From NCBI GenBank assembly GCA_947461445.1, contig CANHKV010000010.1, positions 1-42,229 on the forward strand: a stretch of 42,229 nt of DNA, given 5' to 3'. This DNA is from Holosporales bacterium (GTDB lineage Bacteria > Pseudomonadota > Alphaproteobacteria > Holosporales > Holosporaceae). The notes under the pieces were generated by a model. The model worked only from the letters and a program-made list of their open reading frames with translations, made no database searches and was not told where the DNA came from. Positions 25,501-33,884 of this stretch are shown piece after piece; the stretch's first letter is position 1; each line of letters starts with the position of its first letter. A program made the translations under genes and the position numbers.

Positions 25501-25851
25501 GACGCATTCATTAAGAGAAATTAGATCAATAAATGTAGGCGTATAGATTGGTAGCCGTATAAATTGGATTGCAAAGACGTTATTGTCCCTATCTGAGCAC
25601 TCATTTTTAATCAAACTGTACTCAAACGTCTTTAATCATTAGATACCCCATCATGCTTCATGCCTTTGTCCACGAGGGTCGCTCCACATTTTTCATCATG
25701 CAGTCCTTTCTCTATTGGGGAGCAGAATCATGCCGCTGCATCACGTGGGGGTGTTCTATTCTCTGACTGCCACACCAACGGGGACGCTCCATGATTTGAA
25801 CGCCCGCCATCTCTTGACTGCCACACCAACGCTGCTGCCCTCTGCACCCCA
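25289..25851. other. Gene-poor, decayed-looking region between bioY2 and ppdK
   Basis: This 563-base gap holds the second copy of the degenerate repeat (25472) and a pair of 17-base direct repeats (25764-25780 and 25815-25831). It also holds a minus-strand open frame of 86 codons (25354-25614) with no recognisable motif. Stop codons in all other frames and the repeats suggest remnants of a lost gene or element. I see no transposase motif. Confidence 0.5.
25764..25831. repeat. Pair of 17-base perfect direct repeats
   Basis: TGACTGCCACACCAACG occurs at 25764-25780 and 25815-25831, 51 bases apart, just beyond the 3' end of ppdK. Two copies only; not a CRISPR. Confidence 0.65.
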
Positions 25852-28356
25852 TCAGGAACCAGAATCAGGGCTTAAAACGGCTTTTGCTGCCGCCAAACGT
25901 ACCCGAGGCAACGCCCAAGGTGAGCACGATACAGAATCAATGCCTATACGATGGAAAAAGCCACTGTTGTGGGGATTGGCGGCGTGCTCGCCACATACGC
26001 TGATGGCAATGTTTGGATTGACTGTTTTGGCTCTGGTGCAAGCCCATTGAATTAATTGCCCTACGCCCACGGTGTCTAGGGCATAAAACGGATCGGTGAT
26101 GCCCAAAGCGCGATAGGTTTGGGTAATGGGGTTGCTATCATCTCTGGACAGCCCCCAGGTCATTTGGGTTAAATCATTGGTTCCAAAACTGATAAAATCC
26201 ACCCATTGAGCCAATGCATCGGCGATAAGGGCCGCACGAGGGGTTTCGATCATCACACCAAAATCCACATGGCGCAGTCCAGGATTAAGAGAATAAAACA
26301 GAGTGTGGAGGGTTTCCAATTCTTTTACATGGGCAACCAATGGAATCATGACGCCACAATGAGGCGATAAGCCATCGACCACAGCCTGATCCATTGCCCC
26401 AAACAGAGCTCGAATTTGCATGGTATACAGTTCAGGAAAAGCCAGGCCCAAGCGACATCCGCGTTGCCCCATCATGGGATTTATTTCAGACCGTTTTTCA
26501 ATACACCGCTCTATATCTGCTAGCGATTGATTCCAATGGCAGGCCAATAAGGTTTTTTCTTCCTGTGATGTGGGTAAAAATTCATGCAACGGCGGATCCA
26601 AAAGACGTACGATGAGGCGTTTAGAGTTTGCAGCACGCAGTAAGGCCAATAAGTCTTGTTGATGTAAGATTTCTAGTTCCAACAGAGCCCTATTTCGCCA
26701 GTCAGCCGTCGGAGCCAAAATGAATTGTTGCATTAAACGCAGCCGTGGTGCTTGAAACATCATGTGTTCTGTGCGACATAATCCAATGCCATCAGCCCCC
26801 CACATCATGGCCCGTATGATGTCTTCAGGTGTATCAGCGTTGGCATAGACCGTCAAAGAGCGCACCTCATCAGCCCAAGACAGGACATGGGTGGTTTGGA
26901 AAGAAAGGGAAGGGGTTTCAATGGTGCCTTGCCCGTCAAAGAGAATGCCTGCTGTACCATCCATGGTCAGCGTGGTGCCTATGGCAAATCGTTGCCCGTT
27001 GACCTCTAGCCCTTTAGGTGTAATGGCTGCATTTTCTAGACCGGATATGCATGGCTTGCCAATACTGCGCATAATAACGGCCGCATGACTGGTCATTCCT
27101 CCGCGCAAGGTTACAACCCCTTTGGCCATTAACATGGCTGGAACGTCTTCGGCAGATGTTTCACACAGCAACAAAATGCTGTCTGGGGTAACGGCTTCGG
27201 GGTCAACGGTTAAATGCCCAATGGCGGCTCCGGGCGAAGTCGCGAAACCTCGAGCAATGGTGGAAAGCCCATTGGGTTGGGTTAATTGGGGGTGCAACAA
27301 AGCATCAATGGTCATGGGATCGATGGATTGCACGCTGTGTTCCCGTGTGCTTTTGCCTTCCATAACCCGATCATGGGCAATACGAAACGCGGCATTGGCG
27401 GTGCGTTTTCCTGCACGCGTTTGCAGAATCCACAACACATCATTTTCAAAAGTAAATTCGATATCTTGCATGTCACCCTGTGCCTGTTCCAATATTTTAG
27501 CATAGCGAGACAATTCATCAAAAATTTTAGGGGCATAAATGGATAAATCTGACAATGACTGGGGGGTTACGGCACCAGATACCAGGTCTTCGCCCTGAGC
27601 ATGGGGTAAAAATTCACCAAACAGCGTATTTTCACCTGTATCTGGTCTGCGTGTAAATAGAACGCCCGTGCCCGATGGCCCAGAAGCATTTCCAAAAACC
27701 ATGGTTTGAACAATAACGGCGCTGCCTCCATCATTTTGCATGTTATGGTGCTGGCGGTATGCCAATGCCCGTGGACTGTTCCAACTGTGCCAAACGGCCT
27801 GAATGGCCTGCCATAAATGAACGGTGGGGTCTTGGGTGACTACAGGTGGATTGGATAAAGTTTGTACTGCACGCCAACTGTTTTCCCAATCCCCATGCTG
27901 TTGGAGGTACAGAGATTCGATGTGGGCCAAAGACAGACCCAAACGTTTTGCCAATGCAGGGCACGTTTTTGGGGTAAGACCAATATTTAAAAAGGTATCC
28001 ATCATTCCGGGCATAGACATGGCTCCACCAGAGCGCACAGAGAGAAACAAAGGACGATCTGGGTCACCCAAATAACACCCCAGTTTTTCCTCTAGGCTGG
28101 ATAGGGCGCTTTTTATTTCTAGGGGCAAGGGGCTGGGGTGTTCGGATGATGGTGGGAATGTTGAACCAATTATAGGATCATCACCATGGTGGGCAGCAAG
28201 GGTCTTTTCGTAACCAATGGGCAGAATAAACCCCATAGGAACGGGTATGCCCATGGCGGCCATGGTCATTAAGCTGGCGCCTTTTCCACCATAAAGGCAC
28301 GCATCTGGTGTATGTTTAAGGGGATTTAACCAGGATTTTTCAATGGATTGAATCAT
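25852..28356 (-). CDS. ppdK: Pyruvate, phosphate dikinase
   Basis: PPDK interconverts pyruvate, ATP and Pi with phosphoenolpyruvate, AMP and PPi. The 834-residue product has the nucleotide-binding domain with GGKGASLM (residues 23-30), RSGGAMSMPGMMD and QTMVFGN. The swivelling phosphohistidine domain has GGMTSHAAV, giving His424, and the TIM-barrel PEP domain carries GLCRTEHM, GTNDLTQ and SVCGEH, with the catalytic Cys788 just after a Val. Slightly short (usually 870-890), with trimming spread over linkers; no motif is missing. SCSPWALPRVRLAAA near the end is the usual closing helix. In a cell with imported ATP it may serve gluconeogenic or PPi-linked glycolytic flux, which is an inference. 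Confidence 0.95.
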   Translation of the reverse strand: MIQSIEKSWLNPLKHTPDACLYGGKGASLMTMAAMGIPVPMGFILPIGYEKTLAAHHGDDPIIGSTFPPSSEHPSPLPLEIKSALSSLEEKLGCYLGDPDRPLFLSVRSGGAMSMPGMMDTFLNIGLTPKTCPALAKRLGLSLAHIESLYLQQHGDWENSWRAVQTLSNPPVVTQDPTVHLWQAIQAVWHSWNSPRALAYRQHHNMQNDGGSAVIVQTMVFGNASGPSGTGVLFTRRPDTGENTLFGEFLPHAQGEDLVSGAVTPQSLSDLSIYAPKIFDELSRYAKILEQAQGDMQDIEFTFENDVLWILQTRAGKRTANAAFRIAHDRVMEGKSTREHSVQSIDPMTIDALLHPQLTQPNGLSTIARGFATSPGAAIGHLTVDPEAVTPDSILLLCETSAEDVPAMLMAKGVVTLRGGMTSHAAVIMRSIGKPCISGLENAAITPKGLEVNGQRFAIGTTLTMDGTAGILFDGQGTIETPSLSFQTTHVLSWADEVRSLTVYANADTPEDIIRAMMWGADGIGLCRTEHMMFQAPRLRLMQQFILAPTADWRNRALLELEILHQQDLLALLRAANSKRLIVRLLDPPLHEFLPTSQEEKTLLACHWNQSLADIERCIEKRSEINPMMGQRGCRLGLAFPELYTMQIRALFGAMDQAVVDGLSPHCGVMIPLVAHVKELETLHTLFYSLNPGLRHVDFGVMIETPRAALIADALAQWVDFISFGTNDLTQMTWGLSRDDSNPITQTYRALGITDPFYALDTVGVGQLIQWACTRAKTVNPNIAISVCGEHAANPHNSGFFHRIGIDSVSCSPWALPRVRLAAAKAVLSPDSGS

Positions 28357-28486
28357 AAGATCACGGATGGCCTGTATGGTTTGTGCTCATCAGTTTATCT
28401 GAATTTTTCATCGCACACGACGGGGGAGAGGGCCGATGGCAGGCATTTATTTTTCAAATTTTGAATGGTTGCCCCGATTACCCCCC

Positions 28487-28514
28487 TTGACCTGTCGGAA
28501 AAATCCTTTAAAAT
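28487..28514 (+). promoter_or_regulatory. Promoter of tRNA-Gly
   Basis: TTGACC and TAAAAT are separated by 16 bases, and the -10 box ends 11 bases before the mature tRNA. This is a strong sigma70-type match. Confidence 0.65.
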
Positions 28515-28525
28515 AAAAGTAAGAT

Positions 28526-28597
28526 GCGGGTGTAGCTCAGTGGTAGAGCACAACCTTGCCAAGGTTGTGGTCGAGGGTTCAAATCCCTTCGCCCGCT
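28526..28597 (+). tRNA. tRNA-Gly(GCC)
   Basis: Acceptor GCGGGTG/CGCCCGC, D-arm GCTC/GAGC, anticodon stem CAACC/GGTTG with loop TTGCCAA (anticodon GCC), and T-arm GTTCAAATC. The discriminator is T. CCA is not encoded; CTT follows directly. Confidence 0.96.
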
Positions 28598-28879
28598 CTT
28601 AGTCATAATCGTATTCTTTTTTGATGAAAAAATTAGAATTCAATGATTTTTATTTCTGTAAAATTTGTCAACCTTGTCAACGTATCTAACATACAGCGTA
28701 GCGTATATGGTGTGCATTAAATCCATTTCTGATCATGTATCCCCCTAATCCAACCCAGCCCAATCATATGTATTGAACGGTCCCCTTATTCAAATACTTT
28801 CGAGCAGTCATGGTTTGATCAGAATGGGGGGATTGTTTTCTGGAAATGATGACACACTCCCAGATTGATTTTCTGCGTT
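28598..28879. other. Intergenic region after tRNA-Gly
   Basis: About 280 AT-rich bases between tRNA-Gly and the convergent ChpT-like gene. I see no gene, clear terminator or repeat here beyond short AT runs. Confidence 0.5.
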
Positions 28880-29512
28880 CTAAGAGGCACAAGAAGTTGT
28901 GTAAAATTCCTTGGGTTCCACAGGCGTTGAGCTCTGTGCTTTGGCGTGCAATTCCATGACCAGTTCTTGATCGCTGGGTCTGTGTGTGGTTAGTGACATC
29001 CCGAATTGGACCAATAGGCGTGCCAGATAGGCAGATAAGCTGTCCCTTGGGCTCTTGATGTTGGTTTCGCCCAGCAATACGCTGACATCGCATAAATCGG
29101 GTTTCAGACAGGGGCTGTGAATATGAATGGCGTCATTGGTACGGGAAATGGACGTTTGACTGCGGGCCTGGACCTGTTTAATGGCCCATAATGTTAATCC
29201 GGTGATGATTTTATTATGGTGCATAGAATGCCCCGTAATGGTGATCCCCAAGCTGCTCCCATAGGCTGCAATCATGTCTGTACCATTATCGGATCCATTT
29301 CCCTGAGAAAACAAATACCTCATGACGTTCAGATAGGCATTCAACTGTTGGCGAGAATGCACCAGCATAGGAAAAATCTCTTTGGCCATATGCAGAGGCA
29401 TATCTAGGCCCGTGGAAATGGCTGTGAAATGAGAGATGAAATCGTGCAGGATTTGAGAAACCAAAAATTGGATTTCTTGAATCACGGGATCTTTGGGCAT
29501 TTGGTTCAACAT
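28880..29512 (-). CDS. ChpT-like histidine phosphotransferase
   Basis: ChpT is the alphaproteobacterial phosphotransferase that passes phosphate from CckA to CtrA and CpdR. The 210-residue product has the expected layout. The first helix carries FLVSQILHDFISHFTAISTG, in which His23 followed by Asp matches the phosphoacceptor HD(L/F)(V/I)SP-type motif. A second long helix follows (AKEIFPMLVHSRQQLNAYLNVMRYLFSQG), then a C-terminal alpha/beta part resembling a degenerate HATPase lobe. The residue after the motif is His where most ChpT have Pro, and overall conservation is low. No cckA, ctrA or cpdR lies in the window. The family assignment rests on one motif and length. Confidence 0.58.
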   Translation of the reverse strand: MLNQMPKDPVIQEIQFLVSQILHDFISHFTAISTGLDMPLHMAKEIFPMLVHSRQQLNAYLNVMRYLFSQGNGSDNGTDMIAAYGSSLGITITGHSMHHNKIITGLTLWAIKQVQARSQTSISRTNDAIHIHSPCLKPDLCDVSVLLGETNIKSPRDSLSAYLARLLVQFGMSLTTHRPSDQELVMELHAKAQSSTPVEPKEFYTTSCAS

Positions 29513-29724
29513 GCTTAAAATGTATTAGGAATTTGCTTACGTAGTGTGAACCAGAAAAAGTTAACAAAGAATTAATAGGGGGTGAATGAACAATCTTTTT
29601 CCCTGATCTCTGATGATTTTTGGCATCAGGATTTACAAAAACCTGTGCAAGAGAAAAAGGATTGGGTAACGGGAAATAGGATGCAAAATGTGGGAATGAA
29701 AATCCACTGGGAGGGAGTGGAACA

Positions 29725-29748
29725 GACCCTGTCACAGACGACAGAGTC
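29725..29748 (-). terminator. Hairpin downstream of the parvulin-like gene
   Basis: GACCCTGTC (29725-29733) and GACAGAGTC (29740-29748) form a 9-bp stem with one G-U pair and a 6-base loop, beginning 16 bases after the stop codon on the minus strand. No T-run follows. Confidence 0.4.
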
Positions 29749-29764
29749 CATCCCAGAGTTTTGT

Positions 29765-30694
29765 TTACGCGGCTGCGGCTGCGGCTTTCATTGGTGCGCC
29801 TTTTTTATCAAACATTTCAACTTTTATTTGACTCATAATATGGTCATTCAATTTCTTTTCCAACTTTTCTTTAATTTTAGAAGCAACGGCTTGGCCCAAC
29901 AAATCGCCTTCAATTTTTCCGCGTTTCACCACATAAAACAGAACATTTTTTGTGATTTGTTTTGGATTGCTGGGGTCGATTGGTATGGCAATATTAATGA
30001 CATCGCCTGTTTTGCACTTTATCAGTTTTTGTTTTATCAGGTCAGGAGCATCTGACAATAATATGGGATCCAGAGTTTTTTGTTCTCCTCCAGAATTTTT
30101 AACCAGCTTGTTCCATTCTTTTGCCTTGGCATCAGGATTGGTGATGGATTCCATCTTTTTAATGATACGAGAAGCATCGCCACTTTGATTCAAAGATAGA
30201 ACACTGAGGGTCACCTGGTCCCCTTTTTCTGCGATGATTTGGGTTTCCATTTCTTTGTACATGGCTTCGAATCCGCTTTCTTGTAACTTTTCCTGCATTT
30301 TCCTCATTTCATCCGCTCGATAAGCGTCCTTGATGATTTTTTCTGTGGCGCGTGCTATGGCTTCTTTGACTTTTGGTGTATTTTTTATATCGGATGCCAT
30401 GGCCACCAAGGTCCAAGCCCCATCTGCAATCATGTATTCATGAATCATTTGCTCGATGGCGGTCATTTTGTCTTCAGACAAATTTTGCCCGCTTTCTTTT
30501 AAGCTTTCGACTAAATTACGTAACATTTCTTGCAATTGACCATACGTAATGGTTTTTTGTGCCTTAGAGCTGTTTAGCGTCAAGCTGGCAAAAGTCAAGT
30601 TGGTGGTGGCTTGTTTGCTGTCATTTTTATAATCGGCATAATTTGTTGATACGCACAAACAGAGTGCAAAAAGAGCAGCCAGTGTTTTTTTCAT
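29765..30694 (-). CDS. Exported parvulin-like (PpiC/SurA-type) protein
   Basis: The 309-residue product has a signal peptide (MKKTLAALFALCLCVSTNYA). A helical N-terminal region follows (to about residue 150) like the chaperone part of PrsA/SurA. A segment at about residues 160-260 then follows the parvulin order: a first strand VTLSVLSLNQ, a DPDAKAKEW-like helix, LLSDAPDLIKQKLIKCKTGDVINIAIPI and VLFYVVKRGK. Parvulins isomerise prolyl bonds in exported proteins. Some usual active-site residues (the paired His and Gly-rich loop) are hard to find, so it may be a chaperone without isomerase activity. It ends in a Lys-Ala run of six alanines. degP is divergent, and both act in envelope protein folding. 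Confidence 0.7.
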   Translation of the reverse strand: MKKTLAALFALCLCVSTNYADYKNDSKQATTNLTFASLTLNSSKAQKTITYGQLQEMLRNLVESLKESGQNLSEDKMTAIEQMIHEYMIADGAWTLVAMASDIKNTPKVKEAIARATEKIIKDAYRADEMRKMQEKLQESGFEAMYKEMETQIIAEKGDQVTLSVLSLNQSGDASRIIKKMESITNPDAKAKEWNKLVKNSGGEQKTLDPILLSDAPDLIKQKLIKCKTGDVINIAIPIDPSNPKQITKNVLFYVVKRGKIEGDLLGQAVASKIKEKLEKKLNDHIMSQIKVEMFDKKGAPMKAAAAAA

Positions 30695-30799
30695 TGTTGA
30701 TCCATTTTTAAGATTTTATCTACTTTATATAGATTGCCCGATATAAAAGAGAAAAGCAAATAGCATTTACAGTCTCATTGATAACAGGGCAAAATGCTA

Positions 30800-30828
30800 T
30801 TGACATGGATTATTTTTCTTCGTATCTT
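30800..30828 (+). promoter_or_regulatory. Promoter of degP
   Basis: A perfect TTGACA -35 box is followed after 17 bases by TATCTT, with the -10 box ending 32 bases before the ATG at 30861. No sigma32-like or sigmaE-like signature is obvious in its place. Confidence 0.65.
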
Positions 30829-30860
30829 ACCACTAATGTAAAAAAAAACAAAAAAAACCT

Positions 30861-32444
30861 ATGATTTACTGTAAAAAAATTAACACTTTGGTAATTTTTA
30901 TTGCTGTGATCACGGCTTGTTTGCATACCAAGGCCCTCCCACCGCACGAGGGCAGTGTGGAAAAAACGGGCGTTAACATGAAAGGTGTGTTGCCCCGTCA
31001 GTTTCAATTTTTGCGAGACGGGTTTTCAAAGGTCGCCGACAAAGCCTTGCCATGTGTGGTGACGGTTTTGGTATCATCCGATCGCTTGATGGGGCCGAAT
31101 TTGGATACATTGTCAGATGGTGAAATGAGCTGGGTGTTGTTCGATGGGATGTATCCTAAACCTATATCTCAAAAAGTCAGAACTTCTGGCACCGGTTTTA
31201 TCATTAAAAACATTGGCGCGGATGGGAAAGAAGGGTTTTTCGTGGTGACCAATAATCACGTGGTCGAATCTGTGCTGAAGGGGTCTGGTTCTGTGCATGT
31301 TGCCTTTCAATGGGGAGAAGTGGTTGCAGCCACCATTGTGGGTGTGGATGCTCGCACCGATTTGGCCGTTTTAAGCATCGCAACAGAAAAGCCATTGCAG
31401 GCATTGCCATGGGGTAAATCAGAGAACGTTAAGGTGGGACATTGGGCCATTGCCATTGGCTCTCCTGGAGGGTCAGGGGTCGGTCACAGTCCGGCTATGC
31501 GGTTGGATTTCAGCGTTACCCACGGCATCGTATCCAACATTAATCGCTTTGTTCCAGAGCTAAACTCGACCCACATTACCCATTTTATTCAAACGGATGC
31601 CGCAGTAAATCCAGGAAATTCTGGTGGACCATTGCTGAATATCGATGGAGAGGTGATTGGAATAAACAGCATGGGCATCACGCACTCGGGGGGCAGTAAT
31701 GGCATGAATCTGGCCATTCCATCAGAACTGGCCATACCCGTAATCAACCAGTTGGCTCGGAAAAAACCTATATTGCGTGGATATGTGGGCATTCAAATGG
31801 GGGATAATGTATCGGAAACTTGGGCAAAGTATTTGGGCATGACAGGGCCGCGTGGTGTCATTATTGATTCCGTATTGCCCAATACGCCGGCACACCAAGG
31901 CGGTTTAAAAGATGGAGATGTCATTTTAAGCATTAATGGCGCCCCTGTTTCTCATCATCAGCAAGCCCGGGCCATGATTGGCAGAATACTGCCTGGAAAA
32001 TCACTGCTTATGCGGATATGGCGGGGTAAAAAAGACTATCCCGTAAGGGAAGAGGGCAGGGAGATGGATATAAAAGTGACGGTGGGACAGTTGCCGCTGG
32101 ATATGGACAGCAGACCTTATGGCGCTCAAGTGTTAAACGTCAAGGAATTTGGTGTTTCTTTCCGTCAAATTGGGGCAGAAGCCATGGCCCGCATGCGTAT
32201 GCAGTTAAGGGCAGATAGCGTCGTTTTGGTGGACACCGTAACCAACGGCAGTATGACAGATGAAACCATTTTACCTGGCGATGTATTAATCCGAATTAAC
32301 GAAACACCCGTATCGTCCCTGGAGCAGGCTAAACACGTCATGGAAACATTGGTACACAGCGGAGATCGGGCCGTTAAATTTTATGTGTATCGATATCTAA
32401 ATAACCAGGGGTATCGTGAAATGACAAAAATATTGGCCCGCTAA
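30861..32444 (+). CDS. degP: DegP/HtrA periplasmic serine protease
   Basis: DegP-type proteins degrade or refold damaged periplasmic proteins. The 527-residue product begins with a signal peptide (INTLVIFIAVITACLHTKA). The trypsin-like domain has the complete triad: His133 in NNHVVE, Asp167 in ARTDLAV and Ser254 in PGNSGGPL. Two PDZ domains follow, at about residues 305-400 (RGYVGIQMG, GVIIDSVLPNTPA, GDVILSING) and 420-515 (GDVLIRINETPV). A low-sequence-identity insertion lies between the signal and protease regions (about residues 80-105). No clear Shine-Dalgarno precedes the ATG. A very GC-rich terminator follows. Confidence 0.95.
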   Translation: MIYCKKINTLVIFIAVITACLHTKALPPHEGSVEKTGVNMKGVLPRQFQFLRDGFSKVADKALPCVVTVLVSSDRLMGPNLDTLSDGEMSWVLFDGMYPKPISQKVRTSGTGFIIKNIGADGKEGFFVVTNNHVVESVLKGSGSVHVAFQWGEVVAATIVGVDARTDLAVLSIATEKPLQALPWGKSENVKVGHWAIAIGSPGGSGVGHSPAMRLDFSVTHGIVSNINRFVPELNSTHITHFIQTDAAVNPGNSGGPLLNIDGEVIGINSMGITHSGGSNGMNLAIPSELAIPVINQLARKKPILRGYVGIQMGDNVSETWAKYLGMTGPRGVIIDSVLPNTPAHQGGLKDGDVILSINGAPVSHHQQARAMIGRILPGKSLLMRIWRGKKDYPVREEGREMDIKVTVGQLPLDMDSRPYGAQVLNVKEFGVSFRQIGAEAMARMRMQLRADSVVLVDTVTNGSMTDETILPGDVLIRINETPVSSLEQAKHVMETLVHSGDRAVKFYVYRYLNNQGYREMTKILAR

Positions 32445-32499
32445 TTGGGGCCAACGTCTGGAAAAATCCATGGTCCATGGCTGTAGTGCATTGGTGTGT

Positions 32500-32533
32500 G
32501 GGGGGGGTGTAGGTGGTAGCCCCCCCCCTTTTT
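32500..32533 (+). terminator. Rho-independent terminator after degP
   Basis: Eight G (32500-32507) face nine C (32520-32528) across a 12-base loop, followed by five T. It sits 55 bases after the degP stop and isolates it from serC. Confidence 0.75.
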
Positions 32534-32608
32534 CCTCTTCCCATAGAAGCGCTTTGCTGTTTTATAGTATCCTTGTTTTGAAATGATTTCTGTTCAGGAT
32601 TTTCCTTT

Positions 32609-33799
32609 ATGCCATTACAAAACAGGTTGTTAAAAAAACCCTCTAGACCATTCTTTTCCTCTGGACCATGTGTTAAGCCCATTCAGTTGGATCCGTCCTA
32701 TTATGACCATGCGTTGTTGGGCAGGTCACACCGCAGCACTCTGGGCGTATCGGCCATTGCAGAGGTGACACAGTCTCTGCGTGCATTGTTGGATATTCCA
32801 GAAACCCATTATGTTGGTTTGACCCCAGGATCAGCCACGGGGGCCATTGAAATGGCTTTTTGGAACCTGTTGAAACCAGATATGCCCATTGATGTGCTAG
32901 AGTGGGACATTTTCAGTGCTTTGTGGGGGCATTCTATTGAAAAAGAATTGAAATTACCCGTCAATCGAATATCGGGGGATCTAGAGGGTGTGCTGGCGCG
33001 TTTAAACCCAAAACATGACTGTGTGATGACTTGGTGTGGGACGACCCATGGGGTTTGGGTTGGAGGAAATCAGGATTTTTTAACGTTGCGAACGGGGTCT
33101 GAAGGCTTGCTGTTTGTGGATGCGGCTTCGGCCGTTATGACAACAGATTTACCCTGGGCCAGTATAGATGTAACCACGTTTTCTTGGCAAAAAGGGTTGG
33201 GTGCAGAAGCGGGTTTTGGGGTCATCGTGTTGGGGCCAAAAGCTTTGGAACGATTGCGGACGTATACTCCCCATTGGGCCATACCCCGTTTAATGCGCTT
33301 AAAAGACCATCAGGGCATCATGCCAGGAATTTTCCGTGGCGAGATGATCAACACATGCTCTATGTTGCTGGTGGCTGAATATCGGGCCATTTTACAGGTG
33401 TGGCATGATCGTGGCGGGTTGTCTGGGGCATTAAGGGATACAGAGCGAAATTTCCAGGCGCTTCATGATTGGTGCAGTGGGCAAGAGCATCTGGCATTTT
33501 CTGTTTCTCCACAGTCGTATTGCGCCAAGGGGCCCGTAACCCTGTCCATCCAGAATGCCACCTTTCAAGGCTTTTCCGTTCCCCAGCAATGGGCTGAATT
33601 GAATCGGTTGGGGCAGTTTTTGTCCGATCATGGAGCCGGGTTTGATCTGCTGAATCATGCACGATCTTTTCCAGCCTTGCGCATTTGGTGCGGACCGGCC
33701 ATAGAGACCCAAGATTTAAAAGATCTCTTTCCATGGATTGAGGAGGGTTTTCGAGTAATATTTCCCTGGATTGAGAGGGGTACTCGAGCAGTATTTTAA
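32609..33799 (+). CDS. serC: Phosphoserine aminotransferase with a duplicated C-terminal end
   Basis: SerC makes phosphoserine from phosphohydroxypyruvate and glutamate (serine route; the same enzyme can act in pyridoxal synthesis). The 396-residue product fits the alphaproteobacterial type. It has a FSSGPCVK start, the GLTPGSATGAIEMAFW cofactor region, TWCGTTHGVWV, VDAASAV and the PLP lysine Lys195 in FSWQKGLGAEAGFG. The last 23 residues are an 11-residue segment, FPWIEEGFRVI, followed by its altered copy, FPWIERGTRAV, then Phe and stop. This is a 33-base tandem duplication. Without it the protein would end near residue 385. serA is not adjacent. Confidence 0.92.
   Translation: MPLQNRLLKKPSRPFFSSGPCVKPIQLDPSYYDHALLGRSHRSTLGVSAIAEVTQSLRALLDIPETHYVGLTPGSATGAIEMAFWNLLKPDMPIDVLEWDIFSALWGHSIEKELKLPVNRISGDLEGVLARLNPKHDCVMTWCGTTHGVWVGGNQDFLTLRTGSEGLLFVDAASAVMTTDLPWASIDVTTFSWQKGLGAEAGFGVIVLGPKALERLRTYTPHWAIPRLMRLKDHQGIMPGIFRGEMINTCSMLLVAEYRAILQVWHDRGGLSGALRDTERNFQALHDWCSGQEHLAFSVSPQSYCAKGPVTLSIQNATFQGFSVPQQWAELNRLGQFLSDHGAGFDLLNHARSFPALRIWCGPAIETQDLKDLFPWIEEGFRVIFPWIERGTRAVF
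33728..33793 (+). repeat. 33-base tandem duplication at the 3' end of serC
   Basis: Two adjacent 33-base units (33728-33760 and 33761-33793) differ at 7 positions. Both are in frame and encode F-P-W-I-E-x-G-x-R-x-x. Confidence 0.85.
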
Positions 33800-33829
33800 A
33801 GTTTTTAGGGGTTTTTTGGGTTCAGCCCC

Positions 33830-33857
33830 TTGACTTGGTCTGGGGTTGAATTATACT
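33830..33857 (+). promoter_or_regulatory. Promoter of the rpsM operon
   Basis: TTGACT and TATACT are separated by 16 bases, a near-consensus pair, with the -10 box 27 bases before the rpsM ATG. It lies in the short gap between serC and rpsM. Confidence 0.75.
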
Positions 33858-33884
33858 GAACAAGAAATTTTTTATGCGCAATAT

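Noticed and set aside
25354-25614. Minus-strand 86-codon open frame in the bioY2-ppdK gap
   Set aside because: No motif, no start signal and it overlaps degenerate repeats; kept only as a remark in the region entry.
25764-25831. Direct repeats that might mark a CRISPR array
   Set aside because: Only two 17-base copies, no regular series, no cas genes; also present is a different degenerate pair nearby.
25715-26050. Plus-strand open frame of 111 codons overlapping the ppdK 3' end
   Set aside because: About 200 bases lie antisense to well-conserved ppdK coding sequence, and the only repeat (LTATPT) comes from the 17-base DNA repeats.
29286-29735. Minus-strand open frame of 149 codons over the ChpT-like gene
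   Set aside because: It overlaps the ChpT-like frame; no motif or signal, so the ChpT-like frame is preferred.
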